A DNA stretch of 64,000 bases from Rosellinia necatrix. Its lineage: Eukaryota; Ascomycota; Sordariomycetes; Xylariales; Xylariaceae. This document shows positions 49,186 through 62,742 of this stretch, piece after piece. How positions within the stretch are numbered: the stretch's first letter is position 1; each line of letters opens with the position of its first letter. The stretch lies in the NCBI GenBank assembly GCA_021209875.1, contig JAGYVD010000009.1, positions 1,488,001 through 1,552,000 on the forward strand, given 5' to 3'. The translations under genes and the position numbers were made by a program. The notes beneath the pieces were generated by a model that was given only the letters and a program-made list of their open reading frames with translations, was not told the DNA's origin and searched no databases.

Positions 49186-50318
49186 TCATATAGTCTGATC
49201 TTCGTCATCCTCAGGGACTTCGCCAGCTTCAATAGCCTCTTGTCTCTTCTTCTCCTGCCTTGCTTTCTTCTTTTCTAATAGCCTTTTTAGGGTCTTTGCT
49301 GTATTGAAAACGCCGTTTGTCCCCGAGCTGCAAGCTGCGCAGCCGGGTTCTTTCCTATATCGCTGTAGCGCACAGGGCAGGCAAAAATAATGCCCACACC
49401 TTGTGACAATGGGCTCTTTATATGGTCCTTTACATATGATACACGCGAAGGGAATCTTCTCGAGTAAGGCGTCATCAGGGTCTTCGGCCTCGGCTTCGTT
49501 CGTATCACGATTTGCGCTGGCGACTACCTTGCCACCCATGTTTTTCTTACCCTTGGTCACTTTTTCCCACTCCCGGTCTAGCTGCCATCCTTGCCTGTAA
49601 TCCTCACGAATATGACTAAATTTGCAATTGTCACCGAAACCACAAAAGCCCCTACCCAGCCGTTAGCATGCTGTGCGGATATATTGGGAATGGTCGCTCT
49701 ACCCTAGGGTAGACGTCCGAAGGAAAGCCTAAGGGAAAAGGGAAATAGCACTTACGTTTGGCGATAATCTTTGCAGACATCCGGTGCGAAGTCTGTGGTG
49801 GTGACTGTGCGAATGTTGGTCGCGGCTTTGATGGGACCGACCTTCCGATCGGGCGCGTTCGGATTCCTCTGTATGAACGTGGCCCGGTTTGCTAGGCCTT
49901 TGTATGTACCATCGGCAGCATTGTCGCCACGTGTGGGGGATTTAGGGATCGGCCTGGTCTTGCCAAGCAGGTTGGTGTCTTCATCGTACCAATTTGTCTG
50001 TTTTGTCGCATCGTTCGTACTCGTGATGGGGATGCTGCGATCGGCTTCAAACACGACGGCGGAATGCTCGTTTGGGGCTGAGGCGGTGTTGTCCTTGGAT
50101 GACGCGTTAACGACGACGGCGTTCCTCTTCCGCCGCTTCACGCGCCGGCCGGCTTCGTCTTCGGAGGAGCTGTAGCTGGAATCGTCACTGTCGCTGTTGT
50201 TGACCGGGGGCGGCGTCGCTGGTCGCTTTCTGATGTTGGCTCTGCCTTTTGCGCCTCGCTTTTTGAAGACTGCGACAGGTGCAGTAGCCGCTGCCGCAGA
50301 TTCGTTGTCGTCGGCCAT
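49186..50318 (-). CDS. CWC24: pre-mRNA-splicing factor Cwc24 (RNF113 family)
   Basis: Exons at 50318-49756 and 49651-49186 give 342 residues. Cwc24 binds the activated spliceosome at the 5' splice site before the first transesterification. The N-terminal half is disordered with a basic patch (RRVKRRKRN) and an acidic-serine tract. The intron lies inside the CCCH zinc finger, which after splicing reads [20 protein letters not shown] (C-x8-C-x5-C-x3-H), followed by the family signature REDYRQGWQLDREWE. A C3HC4 RING finger (CIICKGPYKEP to GCAAC) follows, then a basic/acidic tail. Domain order and length match the family. It is divergent from NUM1 with 3.5 kb between starts. Confidence 0.95.
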
Positions 50319-51500
50319 TTTTGTGGATAAAGGGTAAAGCGTAGGTATGACAATATGATAAACAATTAATGTCCTAGGTAGGTAGTCTAGGTAGGTAAGT
50401 GCTTAGGTAGGTAGAGGGTCTGATAGTAATCGATAACGGGATGAATGATCTCATGGCACCTGCCTTGCGGTCGGCTGCCGGGTAGCTTAGTGATACAGAT
50501 GAGTGGAGGCTGGCTGGGTGGCGATTTAAGGTAACCTGCACCACCAATTAGAACTTTATTTTAGAATAACTATTGACTAATACATAGAATAGGAACAGGT
50601 AGCCTATTACTTAAATAGGTACCTAATGTAGTGTACCTAATTAGGGGCTTAGGGAACAGACTGTACAGTTGATGGACTGTGTCCTTTCGCCTTTGATTTT
50701 CTGGTTGATTTAGCTGGTCGTGTGATAGTGGTCAATTTCTCGTATAGTGTAGAGTGAGGTGTTTGTATGTCTGGATCGTTTCACAGTATGAAGTTACGAA
50801 GAAGAATACACCATATTTTTATTTTATTTTATTTATTTATTTATTTATTTTTTATTTATTTCTGGGCCAATCCGTGAGCTGAGAGAGAGGCACATATGCA
50901 GTCCGTGTTTTGGGATGTGGGGACAAGCGGGGTATCTGCATTCCTAAAATTGGGCATCTCTATGCACGCCTCTGTATGCCCCGCCGAAGCCTGAATTATG
51001 GTCCAATAAATGACGCGCCTAATGTTTGGTGAGACTTGTGCTTGAATCATTCATTGTTCATTGTCAATAAGAAAAAAAAAGAGCACACGCCACCATCAAC
51101 TTACTGAATCATCTGCATAGGGGATGTTTTGTTCTAACAGGAAATAGTGGAAACATTGACGATCGCGAAACAACAGAAACGCGGTTTCGGTAGCGTAGGG
51201 AGGGAGGCGGTAAGGCTAGTATTAGTCCAGGTAATGGTTTGGATGACTGCGTGCATTAGCATCGTGAACTTCGCCAGCCTCCGAGAGGCTCTTGTATGGT
51301 TCAGTCGCAGCTCAGGACCGTGACAGATATTGATGAGGTTAGGGTTGGCCTGGCTCTTGCTGAAAAGAGAAGGGAACTAACTGAACTGGATCGGGTTATC
51401 CATTCTTGCCCATGATATACTTCGTACATGCTTTGTACCTGCGTGCTGCCCGTGGCACAGTGCTGGAGCTCCCCCTGCCCATGATCCACTGCATAAACAC
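50319..51500. other. CWC24 upstream region
   Basis: This region holds the CWC24 promoter, AGGT repeats at 50372-50415, and a TTTA-rich stretch at 50815-50862. No coding feature is supported. Confidence 0.6.
50815..50862. repeat. TTTA/TTTTA microsatellite
   Basis: A run of TTTTA and TTTA units is present in otherwise mixed-composition DNA between CWC24 and NUM1. Confidence 0.9.
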
Positions 51501-53826
51501 GCCATCCACTCCAGCTACTGGCTAAGTCTTGTCATAATAATAATATCAGCATCGCGCTGGTGGTTAGTCGTAAATTGGGCGGACTGAAGACTGGCGTCGC
51601 ACTGGGGAGTGACTTTTCTTCCTTCGAGGACGGACCACGACCAATTCCTCGACATCATCGTCGTCACTTTAACGGATTTCCTGTCCTCTTTCCTCCCCTT
51701 CCCTCCTTTTGCCCATCGCATTTGTCCCTTGTCCCTCAATCCCTCATCTCTCATTCCTCATCCCCCGTCCCCGTCCCCGTCCCCCATCCCCTCACCTGTT
51801 TCCCTGCTTCATACGGAGGACGTGTGGCTGTTCCGCCTGCATGAGACAGGCTGAAGACAATTAACTGCCCTCTGGAGAAGGTTCATCAGGAATCCAGCGG
51901 CCCGTCCGTACTGTGTCCAGATCGTTCCCGTTCCCGCCTATTGTCGCTGTCCTTTGCCGTGTGGACTGTCACTGTTCTTCGGTACGCGTGCGCTTTTCGC
52001 TAACGCGTTACTTTTTTTTTTTTCATGGTCATTCATTCCTAGGCTCTCTTGCGCCTCTTTCTTCTTGGTTCACTCTCGCTCACTTGGTTCACACGTGTTT
52101 CGACTACCTCACTCTCATTAATTGCCCCGTACATACATACTGTTTGTATTCATTGGTTTCCGCTAGTAGAAAACAAAAGAAAGATAGATATCGACCGCCC
52201 GTATCGCCTTCGTCCCCTCCTCCCGTGGCCCTTGAAGCTGAGCAAACGAACAAACGGACAAACAATCGACGACCGAACGACAAACCCATAATACGAAACA
52301 GCATAGACTGTACGGCATACACCGGAATCCCAACCCCCACGCCAGTTTATAGTGGCCCACTACTCGTTTTAATACATTTTCCTTTTTCTTTCGACTTGGA
52401 CCTTTTGTATCGGTTCCTCCAGTTCATGGTGGCTGCAACGGTCGGTTTTCTGAGACACTACCGGATCTACATTATATAAGGTCTAGTTCAGTTCAAGGGT
52501 TGAGCGTGCTGTTGCTGTTGCCGAGGTAGTTACTTCTTCGCAACCTGCCTCTGGATGTGTACCTCTTGTCTGACCACTACGTAGCTCTTGCGTATCCCTT
52601 GGGCGCGCGCTTATCTCGGTCCGCCTGCAAGCTACATCTCGGCAGGTAGGCACTCGAGGTAACATCCTGTCGCCGGCGTGGAAGCGCTAATTGTGAAGTA
52701 GATAGGGTAGCTTACCTACCTACCTACATTTGCTTACCTGCCTCCATATGTTCATTAACTAACAGGGTACTTACGCCTACCAGAGACCTCCCTATATAAT
52801 CGAGGTAGTTATCTGCCCACTATACCGATTCCCGCCTGTCTGCTACCTCCTGTGCACTACCTCCTGTGCTTGCCTACGATCGACACGGGAGCTTGTCTGC
52901 CTAAGTACCTACTTGTGTTTCGTAACTTGGCCCGCGATCCAGTCAGCAACATTCTTTTGACGAAACAAGAAAAGATAAAAAAAAAACAATCATCGCGATC
53001 CTTTTTACCCCTGCAGCCAATTACCTTCCGACGAACAGGGGACTGTCAACTTCTTGTCAGGCTTTTGTGTGCGCGCTGAACTAGCAATCGACTGAAGACC
53101 TGACTTTCAGACGATTCGGATTTGATCATTTTCGCATTTTTGGTCGCGTCTTTGTCCTTTTCACTGCATCGCGTCGCATCGCATCGCATCGCATCGCATC
53201 GCACCGTACTGCGCTGCACTGCACCGCGCTGCATTGCACCGTATTGTATTTGTTGTAATCTCGGGCTCCTGCTGTTCCTTTCTTTTTATTTTTATTTTTT
53301 TATTTTTAACGGAATAAGCTCTCGGTTTTCGGGTTTCTGGGTTCTCGGACAAGGCAAGTTGATACGGTACATCGATACGCCCCTTCTTTGGTTTGCTACG
53401 CCATCCCAAGCTTGCTAGCCAGTGCCAACCAATACCGGCGCTGCAGCAGACCGGACTTGCTTCGTGTCTGTAACTGCATCCGCAAATCTGCACCAGCACA
53501 GACAAGTGCCTGCGTAGCATTGGTCGCGCTTGACAGACGGCGCGATTGGACGGACCGGACCGGGTCGAAGCGCCTTTTCTGTCCTCTGCTCGGCTGCAAT
53601 TGACTGTTTCGGTTTCCTCCAACTTCCGCTGAGCGTGTGTGCGTGCGTGTGTGCCTCCCGCCTTCCATCGCTGAGATACGCGCCTGCACTGCACTGCACC
53701 CTCTCAGCCCTCCCTCCTCAGCCCTCCCAACCCTTTCGTCCCGACTTCCCGGCGAAGCACTGAATGTCACGTTCCTAGTCCAGGGAGACAGCCGCGCTCC
53801 TTGGTCGTTTCTTGTTGGACGCGACC
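51501..53826 (+). promoter_or_regulatory. long pyrimidine-rich leader/promoter of NUM1
   Basis: More than 2 kb of markedly C/T-rich plus-strand sequence precedes the NUM1 start, as is typical of long fungal leaders. It includes C/T runs at 51690-51800, a T-run at 52013-52024, ACCT repeats at 52712-52742, a GCATC repeat at 53166-53206 and a T/A-rich stretch near 53283-53310. Several ATG-initiated small frames occur. A 188-codon frame at 51913-52479 has pyrimidine-driven composition and I do not call it a gene. Where transcription begins cannot be told. Confidence 0.5.
53166..53206. repeat. GCATC pentanucleotide repeat
   Basis: About seven GCATC/GCGTC units lie in tandem, followed by GCACTGC-like degenerate units up to about 53240, inside the presumed NUM1 leader. 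Confidence 0.9.
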
Positions 53827-56800
53827 ATGGCGACCACGCCGCCGCTCCCCGACGACCTGTCGGTCACGGTGGTAGCGCCTGCTCTCGATGTTCAGAATGA
53901 CCCCTTCCGTTCCGCCGGCCCAACCCAGCATCGCTTCTCCCATTTCAACGCAAAGTTATTCGCCCTGGGCCCCAATGCCTCTCCTGCTCAAGCAAAACGT
54001 GCCCTGGAGGCCCATCTAGCCGAGACGGAACGAAGGATGGAGGAGGCTGGAAAGCTCGGCACGGCCCTGGTTCAGCAGCGCACCGAACTGACAGAACGGC
54101 TGAAAGAGGTCGAGAAATTACAGGCTGAGGGCGAATTGTCGGAGGATCTGCGCCAGAGACTTGTTGACATTGAGAGGGAATACAACGAGGTTGCTAGAGA
54201 CAGCGCTCGTGCATTCTTGCCAAAGTCACGCGTCCCTAGTAATGAGGCTGCCGCCGGCTCTCCATTTGTACCCGAGGCCAAGGGTGGTAAGGTGAGTTGC
54301 CGAGGACATGAGATGTGCCAAGTGAAGATGTATATTGACTTGTTCTCCCCTCACAGCGGTCCGTGAGTCCCTCGAAATTTGAAGCCCAGGCCACCGGGTC
54401 GCCGACGAAACCCACCGTGACAAACCGCAAAATTCGAAACCAGCCTTCTAATCGCATTCACGACATCGAATTTGCCGCCGAGATTAGCACGTCATTGATT
54501 GCCCAAGTACGCAGTCTGCAGGGATTGCTTGCCGAGAAAGAGGAAGAATTAAGGGACGTGAAGGCCGATAACTCAAAGTTAGAATACGAGGCAGAGGGTT
54601 TCCAACAGCGCCTGAAGACTCTTGATGACAGCGAGCAGCGCTATAAAGATGAGAACTGGAACCTTGAAACGCAGATACACGAGCTGATGGCCAAGGAGAA
54701 AGAAGGTGCTGACCGCGAGAAGAAACTAGCTCAAACGCTTAATATCCTCCAATCTGAGAAAAATGCAGGGCAGCGCGAGCTGGACGAGATTAAACTCAGT
54801 TATTCTAAACTTACTGAGGAGCATGCCGCAGCCGTCAAGCATCATGACATTGAACTAGGCACTGCAAAGCGTACAATGGTCATGGGCGAGTCCGAGAGAG
54901 TCACTATGCAGAAGAAAATTGAAGAGCTGACTGGGCAAAACACCGAGCTCGCCAAGGCGGTGTCGGTCTCCATGCGTGGAAGGAAACTAGAGCGTGAATC
55001 GATAATACGCACAAGTGATGATGATCTCCAGGGTGCACGCGACAATAGCACCCCGGAGCAATCCCCGCCGCCGTCACCCATCAAGGGCACGCCACGACAT
55101 TCCATGTTGGAATCTGAGACCCTAAAAACGTCTCTGGCTCATGCTCAGCGCACTATTCAGAGCTTGCGGACCAATGTCCATCGGGAGAAGACGGAGAAGA
55201 TGGAGACTCGGAGACTCCTTCAAGAGGCTCGTGATGAGATCGAGAAATTGCGGAGCGAGCCTGTCGTTCCCCATAGACGAGCTCGGAAGGCAGAATCTAA
55301 AGAGTTCAAGAAACCCCCACGGCTCCTAGGTGGCCTCCGAAGTGCTCGGAGTGAGATCTTTTTAGAGGACCCTGACTGGGAAGACCAACCTGAAGTCCTC
55401 CCTCATCCGATGTCCTCCCCCGTTACCCGCGAGTCAACAATGATATTCCGCCCTGTTCCCGAACATTCCGACCACTTTGAGACAGCCAACGAGACGAGTG
55501 ATGCGGCATTCGAAACCGCGAATGAGAACGGGACGGAGACGGAAGCTTTCCATACAGGCGCAGAGGAATTTTCGAGCGATGACGCCTTGACAGAGACGGA
55601 GAGTCCTTCTAAGCGCCGAACCCTGACCACAAGGCCCAATCTGTTCAACGTGCAGCGTAGCGCGTCGATTGACAGTACTGCCTCGACCGAAGACGAAGAC
55701 TTTCCTTATGATCACATGAGAACACCTCCTTCACTGCCGCCGCCAAGCAAGTTTCCTCTTCGAGTGAGTCGCGGCGCATATCGCCGATCGAGACATGCCA
55801 GCGAAGAGGCGCCATTCCTCAGCAGCCCACCGAGCTTTGTGAGCAGTAGCAATGTGAGCACCCCCCAGCAAGGTGCGCAAAATCTGGCTGCCGAACTGGG
55901 CGATTTTGATGATAGTGGTGATGAGTCCACCATGTCGGCGACACCAAGTAGGAGATCAATCAGAGGTCGAGCTATGACTCCACCGCCGGCTCTGCCGCCA
56001 CTGCCTAGAGTGCTCATGGTTGATAGCGGCATGATGACGGAGCCGCTACATGAACTTGCCGGATCTTCTCGCGGCGTTGGTATAGACCGACCAATATCCA
56101 TGAATACAGTTGTGAGCAGGTTCTCTATGGGGTCTGATTATAGCGATGCCGGTACCCAATACCTTGGGGAGAAGCTGGCTCAATTCCCATCGCCGCCTAC
56201 AAACAATGCTGCCTTGACGCCTCAGCTTGCATTATCGACGGTGCATTCTCATGACCTCGAGCCCCTGGTCGAGCCTGATACACATGTGCAAGAGATGCTG
56301 GCTCTGCGCAAAGACCATGCAGAGCAGCTGAATAATCTGTCTATCGAAAACGCTTCAGCTCACGCGGCTGCGGTTGGGGCTCTGGAGTTACGTCACGTTG
56401 AGGAGCTTACTGCTGCCAAAAATGCGTACACCCAAGAACTCGAGACTCTCCGCTCCAGTCATGGAGATGCTATTCGGGGGGCAGTCGCTGATGTCAAGAC
56501 TGCTCATACTCTAGAGATCGAGTCAATCAAGACAAGACATGCCGATGAGATTCGCCAGGTGATTGCCGATGCCCATAATTCTCATATCCGAGAACTTGAC
56601 TCCATCAAGGCGTTACATGTACAACAATTGGCTGAACGGGAAACCGAAAGCCAGGCCTCTTATTCTGCTGACATGGAGGCTTTGAAGAATGCTCACGCCG
56701 AGGAGTTGTCCCAAAAACAATTGGAGCACGCGGCTGCTTATGCTGCTGGTTTAGAAGCCCTGAAAACATCTCATGCTGAGTTGCTAGATCGCATGGAGCA

Positions 56801-59800
56801 TGAAAAAGGGGTGGCCCACAATGCCGAAGTCGAGACCTTGAAGGCTGATCATGCCAAAGATCTGTCCAATAAGGAATCTGAGATCAAAGAAGCAGCCTTC
56901 GCTGAATTAGACGTTCTTAAGACTAAGCACGCCGAGGAATTGTCTAGCGTCAAAGCTGAAAGTGAGGCGACCCATGCTGCTGAATTGGTCGCCTTGGTTG
57001 AGGCTGAGGTTGCCAAGACTGAAGTGATGAGGAGAGAGCTGTGTGAAACTCATGCAAAAGAACTTGATGGTCTCAAATCTAATCATGTTGTCCAAATCGA
57101 TGAGGTAAAACAGACCATGGTCGTTGCGCACTCTGAACAGTTGGAGAGCCTCAGAGCAATGCATCTCCAACAGATCGATGATACCAAAACCTCTGTGGAT
57201 GCGGCTCATAACGAAGAAATGGAAGCTCTGCGGGCTGTTCAAGCTCAGCAGCTGGTGGAAGCTCAAGATGAGCTTATCACTGCTCATGCGGCTGCTATTG
57301 CTTCTCTTACCGACTCGCATAGCAAGGAATTAACTGAGACTAAAACGAGTTTGCAAAACACACATTCACAAGAGCTGCAATCTCTCAAAGCCCTACACGC
57401 TAGGCAAGTCGAGGACCTTGTGAGAGAAAATGATGCCACCCACTCTGCTGCTGTTGCGGCTATGGTTAGCTCCCACCGTGAGCAAATGGACGGAATTAAA
57501 TCTAGCATGGGTGCTGCCCACGCTCGTGAGCTTGAGCATCTCAAGGCGTCTCATGGCACCCAGCTCGAGGAGCTTGTCAAGGAAAAGGATGCTGCTCATG
57601 CTATGGCGCTTGCTTCAATGGTAGGAAGCCACACCAAACAGTTGGAGGCGCAAAAGACAGAAGGTGAGGCCACCGTATTAAGAGAAATCGCTGCTCTCAA
57701 GGCCGCGCATGCGCAGGAAATTGAGCTGCTAAACAGCCAACATGCTACAGCTCACGCTAAGGAGTTGGAAGGCTTTAAGGCGGCTATAGCGAAGCAAGTC
57801 GAGTCTTCTAAGACCGAGGGCGACGCGGCTCATGGCCAACAAATCGACGCATTGAATGCTGCACACGCCGAGATTATCGAAGCCCATAAGCGTGATGCTG
57901 AGATTGCGCAGAGCCACGCCTTAGAAGCTATGAAGTCGTCGCATGAGCGGCAGATTGACACTCTCAATGCAGAACATGCTGCAACGAGAACTAGGGAGGT
58001 AGAGCTTGCGGCCACAAAGCACCTTGACGAACTCGAAGGTCTGAGAGCTGAATATGCAGCCGCAAGCACTAAGGAACTGAAGGACTTGGCCGATAAGCAT
58101 CTCCGCGAGCTGACCTCACTGAAGCATGAACATGAAGACTTGACTTCGCAACTGCGCAAAGACCTTGCTGTAACCCATTCTCAGGAGCTGGAAGATGTCC
58201 ATCAAACTATTACGGCTACACAATCTAAGGAACTCGAGGCCCTCCGCCAAGAACTCAATGATGCCCGCTCGAAAGATATAGAGTCTCTGCGTTCCAAACA
58301 TGCAGCGGATCTGGAAGCCTTCAGCATTGAACACGAATCTATCACAGCGCAGCGACTTAAGGAACTAGAAGACAGTCATTCACGACAGATAACAGAACAT
58401 CTGCAAGACAGCGAGCAAGCGAAATCTAAGGAACTTGCGGTATTGAGTGCTAGTCATACAGAAATTCTTAATGTGCTAAAGGCTGATCACCAATCTGAAA
58501 TAACACAGAAGATACAGGAGTTGACTGAATCCCACTCACGCGCTCACCAGGCTGCTCTTGACCAAGCTTTGGGTGCCCTGCGGGAAGAGCATTTGGAAGC
58601 TCTTGAGACCATCAGAACTGAGCGGGATACTCGCCAGTCCGACGCCCTCGATGCACTTAAGTTTGAGCATTCTCAACAATTAGATCAGCTCAAGGCAGAG
58701 GCCGAAGCCAAACTTGCTCGAGAACTGGAGGCCCTTAAAGCTGACCATGTGCAAGCCCGCGAGTTACAGACCCAGCAGGGTGAAGCCTCTCTACTTCAGG
58801 AGTTGGATACTCTTAGAGCCCAACATGCCCAAGCCCTGGAATCACAGATCTCAGAGAGTGATGCTGTACTAGTTCGTGAATTGGATGCGCTTAAAGCCCG
58901 ACACGCACGCATCCTTGAATCACACATTCAAGAGAGCACTTCCGAAAAGGAACAACTTCATACTATCCATGCAGCGGAGCTTGAAGCGCTCCGAGCTAGC
59001 TTAACCGTCGCTCGTCCTGTTCTAGCGTATTCTCCCGTCAGCTCCGTTCAGACAGAGCCAATCGAGTTGCCTGAAATTAAGAGTCCCAGGCGAGAGGCGT
59101 TTATTATTCCACAGGACAGGGAACCTATGACACCGCGTGCCCATAACAAACGGTCGAAGAATATCAGTATCCCAATCATTGCCGAGGATGACACACGCCA
59201 GTCCCCGAGTGCTATCATCAGATCTGACACACCTGATTCACAACGGCCATTTAAGGAGATTACAGGCAACACCGATGTTCGACTATTACGTAAGCCTGCT
59301 GCAACTACTACTCACCAGAGCTCTCAGACGACGTTGACAGGGGAGGGTTTAGATCGATTGGCGAGGACTCAAGGTGCAGAAACTGGCACGCAGCTTGAGG
59401 AAAGCAATGCTGCAACTCCCTCTACAATTCGCCGGCGCTTGTCTTCTGATAGCCTCGGGAATGTGACACGTGGGAGACATCGCATCGTTGAGCCCAGTGG
59501 TGCCATTTCGCCTGATCCCTTTTCTACTCGCCGCCCAGATAGCTCTGCCAGTGTTCGCAGTTCTATACTACCCCGGCCACCATTGCCTCCAAACCATCGT
59601 GAAGTTATTGAAGCTGCGAGAACTAATTCGGCCCAGGGCGGCAAAGGCACCATGCCCCCTCCTCTACTTGCCGCGTCTGCCTACCGTCCTTCATCTTCTG
59701 GTCCCCGAACCCCAGGCAACGCGCCGCCCCAATCCCCCGCCTCTGTTGCTAGGGGGGCACTCACACCCCGCGCTGGCAGGACTCCGGGATATGCCGATGT

Positions 59801-60934
59801 TCACTCGTCAATGAAGATGCCAATGCGTAGTAGGCAATCATCAATATCATCCTTTGCATCCGAAATAGATACGAGGTTCAACATTCAGAACGGGATGGGC
59901 ATGGACCCGGGAGGCTTTGGTCCCAGTACCGATCCTCGCATGATACAAGCGGTGACCCAGACCATGATCGGCGAGTACCTATGGAAGTACACTAGAAAAA
60001 CTGGACGGGGAGAAATGTCGGAGAACAGGCACAGACGATTCTTTTGGGTGCATCCATACACACGGGCCCTGTATTGGAGTGATGGGGACCCAGGCGCCGG
60101 TGGCCGCGGAGAAATGCGAGCCAAGAGCGTCCCGATTGAAGCCGTTCGCGTTGTGGCAGATGATAATCCGATGCCACCTGGACTCCACCGTAAGAGTCTC
60201 ATTGTCATTGCTCCTGGCCGTACTGTCAAGTTCACCTGTCAAACTGGCCAGCGACATGAAACTTGGTTCAATGCCTTGTCATACCTATTGCTACGCTCAG
60301 GCAACGAGAGTAGGCAAGATAACGAGGAAGTGGCTGGCAGCATCACCCAGGAAGATGTCGACGAATTTAACCCTTCGACCCAGCGTCAGTCAACAAGTGC
60401 CCAACGGCCTCGACCGCCGCCCTCTCTTTCTTCGTACAACTCGAGAACGACCAGGAATGAGTCACCAAGCCTGGAACTCACGATGAATATTCCGACTCTG
60501 ACGCCTACCCACGAGAAAGAAAGTGCACGCAACGGTACCTTCGGTAGGCTAAGCGGCTATTGGAAATCCAGCAGCCTAGGTCGTAGTACCATGAACAGCC
60601 TGAGAAGCCGGAGCTATCAGCCTTATGACAGCGCTATCTATGAGGCCAGCGAAGTCCCGGACAGTGCTGAAGATGTGAGGCGAATAATTGAACAACAGGA
60701 CAGAGAGTCTGACCGGCTCGAGAATGTTCGAGCCTGTTGTGATGGTAAGCGGATATAACTTGGACGTGACTATACTCGTACTAACAGGCTATAGGAAAAC
60801 ATGACGTGAGCACGCTGCCCTATACCTCGAAGCGTGGTCGTCTGCCCAACTTCAATTCACAGTCGCATCTTCATACGCACCCTGGGCCATCAGGCTCGCA
60901 GTCGGCAGTTGGCTCCATGCGCTCTCGTTCGTAA
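53827..60934 (+). CDS. NUM1: Num1/ApsA-type cortical anchor protein with PH domain
   Basis: Three exons (53827-54291, 54357-60744, 60795-60934) give 2,330 residues. This is the fungal cell-cortex protein called Num1 in yeast and ApsA in Aspergillus, which anchors dynein and mitochondria to the plasma membrane and governs nuclear migration. The N-terminus has two coiled-coil regions (about 58-130 and 189-363) and a third near 407-459, then a disordered Ser/Pro-rich stretch. Residues about 800-1705 are an extended helical array with a 26-residue period built on LKxxHAxxL. Another disordered Ser/Pro-rich region precedes a Mcp5-type PH domain at about 2015-2135 (IGEYLWKYTRK, RRFFWVHPYTRALYW), which binds phosphoinositides in relatives. 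The short last exon encodes a basic/serine tail. I use the ATG at 53827 (context GACCATGG); an in-frame ATG lies 15 nt upstream. Confidence 0.94.
56290..59000 (+). repeat. degenerate 78-bp (26-codon) internal repeat array of NUM1
   Basis: At the protein level consecutive units begin with LKxxHA or LRxxH and are 26 residues long in most early units checked (for example starting near nt 56500-57000), with one 22-residue unit. About 35 units fit in the array. DNA similarity between units is low, so the repeat is old and held by protein-level selection. Confidence 0.75.
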
Positions 60935-62700
60935 ACCCGCCGATAATATCGTATTGTCGAGTCCAGCATGCATACGCTGCAATTCCCGTCAGTCTTTTGA
61001 TGGTTCTCCTTGCGACCAACAACACCAATATTTCGAATACCCGAACGGGATTCTCACGACGCCTACGATTCTTTTTTTTCTTGTGTCTTCTCATTCATTC
61101 AAATTGTTGTGGATAGCTCTCGGCCCCGTATCACAGGGCCACTCGAGTTGCTCCCGTAACTACTATTCCATTACGATGCAGGCCGGTGTCGACTACCTCG
61201 AAACGGTCCTGTCTAGTTAGTCTTTGCTGCTACTGCCCGACCATGGTTTTGTGTGACATCTAACCGAGCAATATCGGGCCTTGTACACCAATTCGGTCTC
61301 GGGAGAGGAAGGGAAAAGGAGCAAGCACGCGGTTGATTGTCACGGGGGGGAGGAGACCCCCTTTCGCATATTGCCAGACTAGTGTTGGGGGCGGTGTTTA
61401 TGAGGAACGGTTTGTTTGCCTTGCCTTGCATGGTTGCCCGGCTGGTTTCTGTTTTTCTAGATTGTCCATGGGATGACTTGGGCATAATTGGTACCTAATC
61501 GTAGCCTGGTGGAATCACGGCAGAGATAAAAACATGGAATATACTATCCTCAAAAACACATGCTTATAGTCTGTATGCTGGAATGTCTCCTTTTGACGAC
61601 TTTGTTGCGGTCATCTGGTTTTAACTATGTGAGACGCGGACGAAACGGTGTTGTTTTGGTGTTCATCCGACGTCTGGTAAAAGAGGGATAATGCGCTCCG
61701 CTTGGGCTGTTTTTGTTGGGTTTGCGTCACTTCCGGGCTGAGGGTAACCAGCATGCCCGGGAGTTTCCCTAGTTATTGCAACACGAGGTTACGCGTGGCC
61801 ATGTCGAGATGATTGTGGGTTGTGGCTTGCCGGGATGCTATTTATTAATTATTCTCGCTGCCTGGCAGATGTCAGCAGAGGATCGGAGTTTACTACGCCG
61901 AGCATGTGGCGTTCGCGCCGGATCGATGTGCAAAGACGGACGAGGCTCGGGTTCGAGGCAGCAGAGCCCCCGAGTAACTACTTCGGTAGGTAGTGTGGAA
62001 CGGCATTATTTTATTTTATTCATACTCGCCATCTCCTTACTTGTAGTTCTTGTACGATAGGGGGGGGGGACAATAGGTAGTTTTAGTGGGAGTAGTGGCA
62101 TGGTCTGGGATGGTTGAAGTTGGGAGTCTCGTTGGGTTGAAGACGGACGGACCTGATCTAGCGCACGAGACTATTGAATGACTAGCTACAAGCAACTACC
62201 TACTACTGTACGGCATAATTGCTTAGTTCCAGGGTTATGTTTTGCAGGAGGGCTCGCACAATTGTCCCGCTTGGGCCTAGAGAGGCGATGGACCGTGCGG
62301 GATCCTGGAAACGTCGGAGTCTAGTGGACGAAGAGCGCCGAGGGAGGAGAAGACTACCTAGGCTAGCTGCTAGCTGCTCGTAACCGTTGTGTGCTGCACA
62401 CTCGGCTGGAATTCTTCATGCATACTACTACTGCAGGCTACCTAAGTAGGTTGGAATCGTGTTTGGTACCTGTATTTAGCGGGGAACAGTAACAGTAGAT
62501 TTAAAAAAGCGGGTAACTATATAGTGCATGTATGTTACATATGCAAGTACGTACTTACATACATACATATACATACATATATATATGGAATGCATCTGAG
62601 GAGGAATTGAATTTCAGCCCATCTGGCGGAGCGAGTCTTGAAATAGCCCTCGACGAAAGTGAGACCTCGACGTAAGACGAAGAGAGGGATGCATAACTCC

Positions 62701-62742
62701 CGGGCTTCTTTCTCGGGCTTCTTCCTCGGGCTTCTTCCTCGG
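62701..62742. repeat. CGGGCTTCTTCCT tandem repeat, 3 units
   Basis: Three near-identical 13-bp units lie head to tail in gene-free DNA. Confidence 0.9.

Noticed and set aside
48842..49189. 115-codon frame overlapping the CWC24 stop
   Set aside because: Overlap is by chance reading frame; no motif and no fungal operon logic to support it.
51913..52479. 188-codon plus-strand open frame upstream of NUM1
   Set aside because: Composition follows the pyrimidine-rich leader (Phe/Ser/Pro/Leu) and no domain or splice evidence supports it.
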